Below, piece after piece: positions 1 to 11,048 of a stretch of 39,820 bases of DNA; the stretch's first letter is position 1, and each line of letters starts with the position of its first letter. The notes beneath the pieces were generated by a model, which ran no database searches, was not told where the DNA came from, and saw nothing but the letters and a program-made list of their open reading frames with translations. The position numbers were made by a program, and so were the translations under genes. This DNA is from Cyanophora paradoxa (taxonomy: Eukaryota > Glaucocystophyceae > Cyanophorales > Cyanophoraceae): assembly GCA_004431415.1 (NCBI GenBank), contig QPMI01000383.1, forward strand, positions 1 to 39,820. The letters are read 5' to 3'.

Positions 1-86
1 GCACAGCTGAGTACGGCACACCTTAGCTACTCTCTATCGATAGCGTACCCGTCGGTGCGAAAAAGAAGGAGCGCGCCGCGCCTCGA

Positions 87-3000
87 ATGGAGGCCTTCAC
101 GGCGGAGCTCCTGCCGCTGGGAAGATGGAGGCCGCGCGGAGGGGTTCGCGCATCGCCAGTCGCGCTGCACCGTCGTTCGCTAACTCTGCGCCCTCGCAGC
201 CTGAAATTGTTCAAAGACGTCGTCGATGGTCGAGGTCGGTCGCCTCCTACGCCCCGACCATCGCGCATCGCCGTGCTAAGCGCTGCGCCGACAGAGACCG
301 CGGACGCGAAGAAGCGGGCCATCTACGAGCTCGTCCTACAGGCGATGCGTAACGCGATCCCACACGCGAAGGCCGCCGCCTTCCTGGCCGAGCTGAAGGC
401 CGGAATGGATGAGGTGCCCTCGCTCGCCGCACGGTCGAACGCCCACCTACATGACGCCCCGGTTCGACAGGCGCAAGGCAAGGCCTTCGCCTCCGTCCTC
501 GTCGACGTGATCTGGCTTGCATGTGCGCCCCGCAGGCGGCCGTCAGCATAGCTAGGCTGACTCGTGCTTCCGCAGCGGTCGAGGCGGAGCTCATTGAGGA
601 GTACAGGCAGCGGCTGGCTCCGCTCGTGCGGGACCTGATGGTGCGCCTTGCTCGCCGCGGGCGCGGGCGGTCGCCGCGCGTGTGGGTGAGCCCGCCCCGC
701 AGCAGGCGGGCACGGTGAGCGCCCAGATGCTGGTGGAGCGCATTGAGGACGAGAACTTCCTGCATCTCTGCAACGCGATCACCGACGTCAAGCGTCACAA
801 GGAGAAGGCGAGCGCGCCGCGCCCGCGCGCGGCGCGTGCACGACGTGCGACCGTGCGGCGCAGGTGATCAAGACGCGCACGAAGATGCTCTACACGCAGC
901 AGAAGTACAATCTGATGCGCGAGGAGACGGAGGGCTACTCGAAGCTCGTGACGGAGGTGAACCAGGCGGGCCTCACGGCCGCCAACGCCCCGTCGTCCTG
1001 AAGCGCGCCCCCGCCCCGCACCGCCCCGCCCCTCACCCGGCGCTCGCTGCGCGCAGAACGTGCAAAGTCTGATCGGCTACTTCGATCTGGACCGAACCGC
1101 GTGGCCGACATCGTGCTGGATGCGTACGAGGCGAACCTCGCGTGCGCCCCTCCGCCCGCGCTTCGTCCGGCTCCCTCTCGTGGCCGGGCCTCACGCGGCA
1201 CAGCTCGACCGCGTACCCGGTCCTGCTGAAGGCGCTCTGCAAGCGGCGTACTGCCCCACCTCCTCGGCTTCAAGTTCCAGTCGCCGCCGACACCCGCGCC
1301 TCGGGAGGGAGTTGCGTGCCAGCGCCATCGCGCAGTTCTACCAGCGGCAGGCCGCGGCGCGTCGCTGGCCACGGCCACGGGTCCCTTCGTCGGGTCCGAG
1401 GCGCCGGCGGAGGGCGCGGCGGCGGCGGCCCCGCGGCGGCGCCGGCGGGGGCGGCGGGGGCGCCGGCGGCGACGCCGCAGCGGCTGTATCGGCTGGCGGG
1501 GCTCCTGATCCGGCAGACTGGTGACGGTGGACGAGCTGTACCGCACCTGGCGCCGGACGACGCGACGGCGCGGCGCGAGTACGACGAGCTGCACAAGCGC
1601 TCCTCGAGGCGGCCAAGAAGATCGGCTCCGTCAACCTCGCCGCACGCCAACGCCCGGACGGGCCCGACGCCGACAAGGACAAGAAGCCCGACGGAAGAAG
1701 CCGGCGGCGCCGGCCGCGCGGGGGGAGAAGGGCGGCGCGGCGGCGGCGGCGGCGGCGAAGGCGGAGCAACTGGCGAACATGTCGCTGGAGGAGCTGCAGC
1801 GGCGGCGGCGCAGAAGGCCGGGGAGAACCAGAAGCTGGGCTCATCGTGGGCCTCCTGGAGGTCCGCCACTGGTCGGCCGCCGAGGCGCTCTGCGGCGCTG
1901 GCGCACCTGGACCCGCGGCGCACCCGCCCATCCACGCGCCCTCTGCACCATCGTCGCCCACTGCGTGGACCCCATCTACCGCCTCACTCCCCGACCCGCC
2001 TCATCGCCGCCGCCGCCGCGCCCCTCCCGCCCGCCCCTCCCGATGCCCGCCCCGCCGCCCCGGCCCCGGCCGCCCCGGCCCGGCGGCGGCGGCGCGGCGG
2101 AGGCGCTGCCGGAGCTGCCGTGGAGGAGGACGTGAAGCCGGTGTGGCGCTGCAGAACCTGCCCCGCCTCTTCCCCGTGCTCGCGCACCTCGGGCTCTACC
2201 TCCACGCCGACCCCGTCCTCCACGCCAAGATCCCCGCCTCCTCAAGGCCTACGTCGTCAAGTGCGGGAGCGACCCCAAGGCCCAGGAGGAGGTCGAGGGT
2301 GCGCCGCCCCTCTGGCCGCCGCGCGGGCGGCGGGGGCGGGGCCGAGGCCGAGGCGGGGCGGGCAGGGATGGCGGCCGGAGCCTCTTCCCGGCGCTGGCGA
2401 TGGTGAGCGAGGTGCCGTTCGTGGCGTACGAGACGTGGAGGTCGTGCGCTACCTGCCCCACGTCGTCCGCTTCCGCATGTACGGCACCGTCAAGCGCGAG
2501 ATGTACGAGCGCTCGGCGCGGCTCGCCGTCGTGCGCGCCAGGCGATCGTGGAGATGAAGAAGCACCTGCGGCGCATCTCGAAGGAGAAGGAGATCCTCAG
2601 CAGATGGCCCGCAAGGTCGTGAAGGCGACGCTCGCGAACCCGCTGCCGACCCTCGAGGTGGCCCTGGACCAGCTGCAGGCCTACGACAACCTCATCCAGA
2701 TGTTCGTCGACGTCTTCAAGCAGTTCACCCCGCTCCAGTTCGACTGCCTCGGCTGTCCGCGCCCCCCGCCCCCCCGCCCCCCCGCCCGGGCCGGCCTTTC
2801 TCACCGGCGGCGGGGCGCAGACCTGATCGTGGAGCACCTGTGCAAGGACCGGGAGCGGATCAAGCGGGACGGGACGAACACGGCGCTCTGGCTGGCGGGC
2901 TGGCGACCTTCGCGGGCTGCTGTGCCGCAAGTACCCGGCTCGGTGGAGGTGCAGGCGCTGGTGCAGTACGTGATCAACCAGCTCAAGGAGGACAACCACG

Positions 3001-6000
3001 TGGAGCTGGTGCTGCTCCGCGAGCTCGTCGGCAAGATGTCGGGGGTGGAGCCGAGCGAGGACCTGCGGGACGACCAGGCGGACGCGCAGGCCGGCGGGGA
3101 GACGCTGCGGGCCGAGACGGCCATGAACCTCGTCAAGGCCAACTACAAGAAGTCGTGCACGAAGCTGCGGGACGTGCTCCTCGGCTCCGGGGCGGCCTTC
3201 CCGCTGCTGGCGCTCATCGGCCAGCAGCGCCGCGCCGTCGTCGAGCTCATGGGCGGCGACTCCGAGTTCCCCCTCAAGGCCCGCCCGCCCCCGTTCCCCT
3301 CCCTCCCCGCCCGGCCCCTCCGCCGAGCGCCGCGCAGATGGTGGGCGACTCGTTCGACAAGATCCACGAGACGCTCATCCAGTACGTCGAGTTCCTCCAG
3401 GTGCCCCCCAACCCCCGCTCCCAGAGAGCCCGGCGCGCCCTCGCGTGACCGCGCCGGCGGGCGGGGCGGGGCAGACGAACGTGCCGGCGGAGCAGTACGC
3501 GAAGCTGCTGCCGTCGATGCAGGAGCTCTGCGTCAAGTACCAGCTGGAGCCGGAGGTCGTCTGGCACATCGCCCGCCCCGCCCTCCCCTACCTCCCCGGC
3601 GAGGAGGGCGCCCCGGCCCCGGCCCCGGCCCCGGGCGCCCAGGAGCTCGTCCCCGCGCACGTCGTCCGCGCCATCCGCCACATGGCCCCCGTCCACGACG
3701 TGCGCCCCCGGCCCCCCGCCCCTCCCCGGCCCCGCTGGCCCCCGCCGATGCCGGGGGGGCAGGCGGTGGGCCGGAAGGTCTTCGCGGCGGAGCTGTACGC
3801 CGCCTTCTGGTCCCTCTCCCTCTACGACATATACGTGCCCAAGGCGCGCTACGAGGCGGAGATCGCCAAGTGCCGCGAGCAGCTGCGCGTCCTGGACGAC
3901 CCGCGCGAGCGCGAGAAGGACCGCACCGAGCTCGAGCGCTCCGACCGCAAGAAGAAGCGCGAGCGGGCCCAGGCGCGCCAGCACCCCACGCCGCGCCCTG
4001 TCCTGTTCCGCGCTGATCCTCCACCCTGGCAGGGCGTGCTGGAGAAGCTGGAGGCGGAGCTGGCGGCGCACGAGAAGCACCACGCCGCCGTCAAGGACAA
4101 GTTCGAGCGCGCCAAGGACACCTTCCTCCGTGCGGCCCCGGCCTTCGCGCCCGAGGGTAGCTTTAGCCCACTGACGGCCCGAGCAGCGCGCTACCACAAG
4201 GATTTCATCATGTCCTTCCTCCAGCTCTGCATCTTCCCCCGCTCCGCCTACTCCCTCCTCGACGCCTCCTACTGCATGAAGGCGCCCCCGGCCCCGCCCC
4301 GTCCCCTCCCCTGCCCTCTGAGCCGCGCCGCGCCGGGCCGCAGTTCGTGCTGCTGCTGCACTTCTCCTCGGCCAAGTGCTTCTCCACCCTCGCCTTCTTC
4401 CAGAAGGCGCGCCGCCCGCCCCAGCTCCCCCGCCGGCCCCGCCCCGGCCGCCTGACGCCGGGGGGCGGGCAGAGCATCTCGGTGATGCGGGACCACATCT
4501 TCTCCTGCACCGAGAAGGAGGCCTCCCGCGTCGGTGCCCCGCCCCTTGCCTCGCCTTCTGCGCTCCGTCGCCCCGCGCCGACACACGCGCCGCCTCAGGC
4601 AAGTTCATGGCGGAGCTCATCGGGGTGTGGCAGCAGTGGACGGCGAACCAGGCGGCCTTCGACAAGTCCTGCGCCGCCTACCCGGGCTTCTCCACCAACT
4701 TCGGGGACCTCTCCGCCAAGCGCGCCTCGTACAACCAGTTCCAGGGCGTCGTCGACAAGTGGTACGGCAAGCTCGTCGACGCCTTCAAGAGCCTCCTCGA
4801 GAGCAAGGAGTTCATGGAGCGCCGCAACGCCCTCCTCATCCTCTCCCGGGCCGCCCCGCCCTGCCGCCCCCGCCGCCCCGCCCGCGGGCGCCGGCTCGCG
4901 CTGAGCCGCCCCTCGGCGCGCAGCTGGCGCAGGCGAAGATCTTCCCGCCGGTGCGGCGGCCCGGCATGGAGAAGGCCGCCCGCGAGATCGAGGCCCTCGT
5001 CTCCAAGTGCCCCGCCCCCGCCCCCGCCCCGCCCCGCCGGCCGCCGACCCCGCGCCGCAGGATGAAGGAGGAGGAGACGCGCGAGGACATCAAGGCCCTC
5101 GCCGCCCGGTGCGCCTTGCCGTGCGCGGGGAGGGGCCGCGCTGAGGCCGCCCCGCCCCCGCAGCTACCACGGCATGCTCGTCGCCATGCTCCCCAAGAAG
5201 CCGGCCGCCCCGGGGGCGCCGCCGCCGCCGCCGCCGGCCCCGCCGCCGCGCCTCGCCCCGCCCCGCCGCCGGTCCCGCGCCGGCCCCCGCTGCGGTCCGC
5301 TTTCCCCTGGCGCCGCAAGGAGCGAGCTGACAGCGCGACAGGCGAAGCCGCGCGCTGAGGCACCCGTGGGGCCTCGGGAGCTGGCGGGGCGGGAGCCGGC
5401 GCGCCGCCTCCGGCACGCGGGCCCGGCGGCGCCGTCGCCGCTGCGGCGGCCGCCGCGGCCGCGGACGCGCGGGGGCGACCAAGCCGGGGCAGGCCCAGCC
5501 GCCGCCGCCGGCGCGCGACGGGCCGCGGCAGCGGGAGGGCCAGAGCCTGAACCCCAACGCGCCCGACTTCGTGCCCAGCGGGGCCCCGCGGTGCGCGCTG
5601 CTGCCGGTTCGGGCGCCGCTGCGTCGCTCACGGACCGCGTAGGAGGGGAAGGGCGCCCCGCCGGAGCCGAGGCGCGCCCGCGCCGGCCGACCGCAACAGG
5701 GACGGAGACCGCGATCCGCCCGCCCCGCAGGCCGCCCCGGCCGCCGCCGAGCGCGGCGGACGGCGGAGGGCGGCGCCGCCGCGGGCGCCGCTGCCTCCGG
5801 CCCTCGGGCGCGCTGCCGCCGCGGGGGGGCAGCGGGAGGCGGCGGCGGCGAAGGAGGGGGCGGGGACGGGGCGGCCACGGCGGCGCCCGCTCGGGAGGCG
5901 CGCGAGGCGCGGGACGGGAAGCGCGGCGGCGCCGACGCCGAGCCGGTCGACGACAATGGTCCCGGTACCCCCCCCCCCCCCCGCCCCGCCTCCCGCCCGC

Positions 6001-7170
6001 CTCCAGAGGGCGCGCGCTGACGGTCGGGCCGGCAGCCTCGAAGCGGCGGCGGGCGGCCGGCTCGGCGCCGAGCTCGCAGCCGGTGTCGGGACGGCGACGC
6101 CCTCGGACGACCGCGGCGCCCGCCCCGGCCCGCTCCATCTCGCCCCCGCCCGGCCGCCCCCCGGCGCCCTCCCCCGGCTGCGGCCCGCAACGAGCGCGAG
6201 CGGGAGCGCGAGCGGGAGCGGGAGCGCGAGCGCGAGCGCGAGCGGGAACGGGACGCGAAGGACAAGGGCGGCGAGCGGAAGCGGGAGCGCGAGGAGCCGC
6301 CGCCGCCGCCCGAGGCGGCGCCCAAGCGCCGCCGGGACGAGGAGGAGGGTGCGCGCGCCCCGCCCCGCCCGCCCGGGCCCCGCGCGCTCGCTCGGCGGGG
6401 CGGCTGAGGGGCGGCCCGGGCAGAGGCGGCGGCGCGGAGGGCGCGGGCGTCGAGCCGCGAGGTCTCCCGCGAGGCCCGCGACCGCGACCGCGACCGCGAG
6501 CGCGACAAGGAGCGGGAGCGGGAGCGCGAGAAGGAGGAGCGGGAGAAGCGGGAGCGGGAGAAGGAGGAGGAGCGGGAGCGGGAGGCCAAGGGGCGCGACA
6601 AGGAGCGCCCCGGGCGGGAGGAGAAGAAGGAGGAGAAGAAGGAGGAGGGGCGGGAGGAGAAGGCGGCCGCCCCGCCCCGCCGCGTCGTCAAGATCGCCAA
6701 GGGCTCCTCCCACAAGGACGCCCCCGCCGCCTCGGGGCCCGCCCCGCCCCCGGAGGCCGCCCCCTCCACCTCCGTCCCCACCCCGCCCTCGGCCTCGGGG
6801 CGCGCCCCGTCCCCGCGCGAGGGCCGCGACAAGGAGAAGGAGAAGGAGCGGGACGGCCGCGAGAAGGACCGCAAGGAGGAGAAGGGTGCGCCCCCGCCCC
6901 ACGCCCGCTTCGGTGCGCGCCTCACGGCCCGCGCGCAGCGGAGCGCAAGCGGGACAAGGAGGAGAAGAAGGAGAAGGAGAAGGACAAGGACGACGAGGAG
7001 AAGAAGGAGAAGCGGCGCGACAAGGAGAAGGAGAAGGACAAGGAGAAGGAGTGCGTCGCCGCCGCGCCCCCGGGCGCCCCGCCGCCGCCCGCCGCCGCCC
7101 GCCGCCCCTCACCCCGTCCCCGCCCGCGCGCCGCAGGCCGTCATCCGAGAAGCGGCGGCGCGGCAAGTGA
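87..7170 (+). CDS. THOC2: THO complex subunit 2 (THOC2/THO2), mRNA export scaffold
   Basis: THO2 is the large scaffold of the nuclear THO/TREX complex, which couples transcription to mRNA packaging and export. Seen: blocks matching THOC2 in the family order, e.g. KTRTKMLYTQQKYNLMREE (864-920), LIGYFDLD then NRVADIVLDAYE (1069-1133), LPHVVRFRMYGTVKRE (near 2455), FWSLSLYDIYVPKARYE (near 3808), FLQLCIFPRSAYSLLDASYC (near 4215), then YPGFSTNFGDLSAK and RRNALLIL. The C-terminus is a low-complexity ER/KE/RD tail (6190-7060) ending SSEKRRRGK, as in animal and plant homologues. Exons are split by C-rich introns, one of them GC-AG (808-863). Between about 1090 and 2945 the conserved frame slips at least nine times, each as if one base were missing; from 2950 to 5200 no slip is seen. 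The first ATG (87) is a guess; the stop at 7168-7170 follows a good final splice (KEKE joined to PSSEK). Identity is firm; exact exons in the first 3 kb are not. Confidence 0.9.
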
Positions 7171-7293
7171 GCGGGCGGCGCGGAGCTCGAGCCCCGCGCA
7201 CTCGCGCACCCCTCGCCGCTCGCACCGCGCCAGCGGAGCCGAGTGTCGAATTGTCCAAAAAGACTAGAGTACACGCGCGCTGGGGCCGGGGGG
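7171..7293. other. Convergent 3' spacer, THOC2 / START gene
   Basis: About 120 bp between two facing stop codons. It has a lower-GC patch around 7245-7275 (ttgtccaaaaagactagag) that could serve 3'-end formation of either gene. No canonical AATAAA signal is visible. Confidence 0.5.
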
Positions 7294-10200
7294 CTAGACG
7301 AAGATGTCGGACCAGGAGCGGGCGACGGGGCGGTCCTCGCGCAGCTCGAAGCGCCACTCGCCGTCCGCACCGCGCGCCCGCGCGAAGAGGTCCCCCGACG
7401 AGGCCGTCCCCAGCGCCGGCGAGCGGGCCCAGCCCGCCCCGGCCGCTGCGTCGCCCGCTGCGTCGGCGAGCCGGCGCCGGGGCCGGGCCCCCGGCTCGGG
7501 CTGGACGGCTGGCCGGGCGCGTGCCCCTGGGAGAGGTCCGCGGAGGAGAGGGGCTGCCAGGCGCGGGGCCGGGCGATGGGAGGCGGGCGACGCGGGGGCG
7601 GGCGGGGCGAGGGGCGGCGGGGCACGTCGGCCCCGGAGCTCTCCAGGCCGGACTCGCTGCTGCTGCCCTCCTCGCCGTCCTCGTCGTCCGAGCGCAGCCG
7701 GTGCTTCTCGGGGAGAGGGCCGGAAGGCCTCCGCCAGGGCCGACACCCGCGCCCGGCCCTCCTCCTCCCGGTCCCCCGCTCCCCCGCCGCCCGGGCCCCC
7801 CCGCCACGCTCCCCCGCCGCAGCGCGGACGCGCTCCCCGGCCTCGAAGCGGCGGCGCTCCCGGGCCGCGAGGCGGACGCGCTCCCTGGGCGGGATGCGGC
7901 AGCGCTGTGGGGCCGGAGCGGCGAGGCGCTCTGGGGCCGGGACGGGGAGGAGGCGGCGGCGCTCGGGGGCCGGGCGGCGGCATCGGCTCCCCGACGCGCG
8001 CCCGCACGCCGCCCGCAGCGTCGCCAGGCACCGCGGCTGCCGGGGGCGGGGCGTCAGGGGCGGCGCGGGCGGGCCGGGGCGCGGGGCGCGGGCCTGGTTG
8101 CTGTTGAAGAACTCGGCGGTGCGGGCCTCCACCCCGGGGTCCCCCTTGGCGTCGAACTGCGCGGGGCCCCCGCCTCACGCGCCGGAAAGACGGCTCGAGC
8201 GGGCTCTGTCGGGCGGGGGCGGGCCTGGTAGACGAGGAAGATGTCGACGGTCTGCGCGCGCGTCGCGATGCCGTAGCCCATGCGCAGCACCTGCCGCCGG
8301 GGGGCGGTGGGAGGGGGGCCGGGGGCGGGCGGCCGGGGCGGGGCGGGCCTCGGAGCGGATGGAGCCGTCCTGCGGGCGCGGGCACTTCTCGTGCTGGACG
8401 CTCTGGCAGGCGACGATCCAGCCGGCGCGGGTGCGCTGGCGGGACCAGAGGAGGCAGAGGTCGCGCGGGGCGGGGTCCAGCTCCGGGGAGACGACCCGCA
8501 GGTGCTCCACCTGCCGCGGGGCCCCCGAGGGTCGCGGGGCGCGCGGGCCGGCCCCGGGCCCCGTGCGCCGGGCTCCCGGACCTTGACGTCGGGGCTGATC
8601 GTTTCGTCGATGACCGCCCCGCCCAGCAGCATCCGGTCCCACCTGCCCGGCGTCGGGGCGGGGCGGGCGGGGCGCGGGGGGCGCTGGGCGGGGGGCCCGC
8701 ACGAGAGGCGGGAGGGGAGGTGCCAGACGAGGGCCGCCACGAGGTCGGGGTCCGCCCCCCGCACCGCCACGTGCGCCCGCACGATCTCCGGCTCTGCCCC
8801 CCGCCCCCCCGCCCCGCCTCGCCAACCACGCCCGCCCCGGCGGGGAAGAGCGGAGGAAGGAGAGGGCGGGCACCGCCGGGGAGCTCGGGGCGGCGCCAGA
8901 AGGTGCGGACGTGGCCGCGCCAGGAGGAGAAGCGCCAGCCGTGCTCGAGCAGCAGCAGCCGCTGCACCTCCGTCCGGATCGAGCGCGCCGCGCCAAGGTA
9001 GTACGACTGCGCCCCCGGGGGCCCCCCGCCCCGCCGTCAGGCCGGCCCGCCCCCCGCTGGCCCGGGCGGCGGGGCGGGCCACGGGTGCGTAGAAGAAGCC
9101 GCCGTGGGCGGTGGTGCGCCGCTGCGCCTCCTCCGCCTCCCGCTGCATCTCCTGCAGCTCCTGCGAGGGGAGGGTTCAGAGGCGCCAAGGGGGCGGGGCG
9201 CTCGCGCGCGCGCTCGCTCGCCTGGGTGGTGACGCGGCGCTTGCGGCAGAACCAGGCGAGGGCCCTGCGCCCCCGGGTCGCCGCGGGCGGGCGGGCGGGC
9301 GAGTGACGGGCGCCGGCGGGGCGCACGAGTCGCCCTGCGGCACGTCGATCTTGACCATCGTCCCAGAGAGCGTCCACTGCGGCGGGGCTCGCGCGGGGCG
9401 GGGCGGCGGCGGGGGGGGGGGCGGCGGACGGCGTGGAGGGCGGGCCCCGGGGAGAGGGGGAACTTGAGGCCGACGAGGAAGAGGCCCTCCTCCGTCAGCC
9501 CCTCGAACGTCAGCTGCCCCGGCGTCACGGGCCGGGCCGGGCCGGGGCGGGCCGGGGGGGGGCAGGGGGGGGCGCCTGGGAGCCGAAGGCGGTGCGGAAG
9601 CGGAGCTCGACGAGGGTCCGCACGTGCGCGTAGTCCCGCTTCAGGAAGCCCAGCGGGGCGCCCACCACCTGGCCCCTCGCCCTCGCCCCTCAGCGCCCGC
9701 CCCCCCGCCGCCCCCGCCCCGCCCCGGCGCGGCCGCGCGCCTTCAGCACGTCGTCTTGGCTCCAGATGCGCTCCGACGGGAGCTCTGCCGCCCCTTAAGC
9801 GTGAGCCGCCGCCCTCGCGGCGTGGCGGGGCGGGGCGGGGCGGGGCGCGCCGACGAAGCGGACGGGGGCGGGCTTGGTGGGGGACCCCGGGGCGGCCCGC
9901 CTCCCCGCCTGCGCAGCGCGGCTCGCGATCGGCAATGGGGCGGGGGAGGGACGGGGCGGGGCGGACCTGGACGGCGCCGAAGATGGCGACGCAGAGCTTA
10001 AACTCCTCGACGGGGGCCCGCCCCGTGCGGCTCTCGAAGGCGCTCGGGTCGGAGCGCTGCGCGGCGGTGGGCCAGCGGCGGCGGCGGCGGAGAGCTGAGC
10101 GCGGCTCAGCTCGGAAGGGGCACCTTGGAGTGGATGGCGACCTTGGAGCGGACGTGGTCGTACTGAACGCGCGTCTGCTGGAGCGGCAGGTCCGCGAGCA

Positions 10201-10674
10201 GCGGGCACCGCTTGCTCCACTCCGCCATCAGCTCCTCGTTCGTCTCCGGCGGCGGCTCCGGCAGCCCGATCGAAAGCTTGCTGATGTCGGGAACCACCGG
10301 ACGTTGCCACAGAGGGAGAGGGAGGTATCCTACCGGCGGGACGTCTGCGGGGCTCACACAGAGCGGCGCCGCGCGCAGGCGCACCCGCGCGCTGGGGAAG
10401 AGACGCCTCGCCGCCGAAGGGCCCCGCGCGCTGCAGCTGCGCGTGAGAAGCGCAGCGAGGACCTAGCCGGGATTGAGCAGCAGAGCGCCCGCACTGTCTC
10501 GACGCGGCCCTTGCTGAGCAGTTGCTTCAGGATGCGCTTCTCATCGCTCTTTGTGACCGGCGACAGCTCGCCCCGCGAGGCCTGGCCTCGCCGCTGCGCG
10601 AGGCACGTTAGAGTTGCGGGGGCGCGGTCGCTCCTGCGAGAGTGGGGACGCACGGGCGAGGGGGAGCTCGCCAT
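7294..10674 (-). CDS. START-domain (lipid-binding) multi-exon protein
   Basis: START domains bind a single sterol or lipid in a deep pocket and act in lipid transfer or sensing. Reading the minus strand, exons give in order: an N-terminal part (SDEKRILKQLLSKGRVETV), a Pro-rich exon with PPPETNEELMAEWSKRCPLL (10130-10350), APVEEFKLCVAIFGAVQ, LKRDYAHVRTLVELRFR, LTFEGLTEEGLFLVGLKF, GTMVKIDVPQGDS, FCRKRRVTTQ, a short helical exon ELQEMQREAEEAQ, and SIRTEVQRLLLLEHGWRF. The START-like core follows at about 8100-8660: WDRMLLGGAVIDETISPDVK, VVSPELDPAPRDLCLLWSR, WIVACQSVQHEKCPRP, then VLRMGYGIAT and VDIFLVYQ. The tail is acidic and Ser-rich (LRSDDEDGEEGSSSESG) and ends RPVARSWSDIFV. At least four introns use a GC donor. 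Family assignment rests on the VVSP..RD..LLW...GW.VAC.SV.H pattern; the N-terminal half is not recognised. The start at 10674 (MASSPSP) is tentative; 10686 is the alternative. Confidence 0.65.
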
Positions 10675-11048
10675 AGACGCAGGCACTGCGCCCTAGAACA
10701 TAGCTACGGGCCCGGCGCCGCCAGCGGCGCTTGCGGGTGCGGAAGGCTGTCAGCGGCGCATTGCTCTAGTCTGGCAGTCAAAGCTTTAGCTGAGCGCGTG
10801 GATCTCCTACGCCGCGACGCTGACAGTTCGCTGCGCTCAACGTTGCCCAGCGCGCCGAAGATGTAAGTTCAAGCGTACCCCCGGCAGCCGCGACGGCTTG
10901 ATGGCTTGGCTAGCCGTTCAAGCCGCCGCGCAGTGCATCTAATCTTCCGTGCTTGACGCCAAGCGCAAAGAGACTGCATACGCCGAAGCAAACCGCTGCA
11001 AAATTACAAGGAAGGAAACACTGAGGGACAGAATTCGAAAAAGGGGGC
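10675..11048. other. Spacer upstream of the START gene, downstream of the FN3 gene
   Basis: About 375 bp between two minus-strand genes, so it should hold the START-gene promoter and the FN3-gene 3' end. GC drops towards 10940-11040 (gcaaaattacaaggaaggaaac), next to the FN3 stop. No coding signal or clear promoter motif was recognised. Confidence 0.4.

Noticed and set aside
5090-8132. Very long minus-strand ORFs opposite the THOC2 tail (about 600-830 codons)
   Set aside because: They are Arg/Ser/Leu-rich shadows of the plus-strand GAG/CGG repeat tail. High GC removes stops on both strands. The plus-strand reading has the family-typical KE/RE tail and sensible splices.
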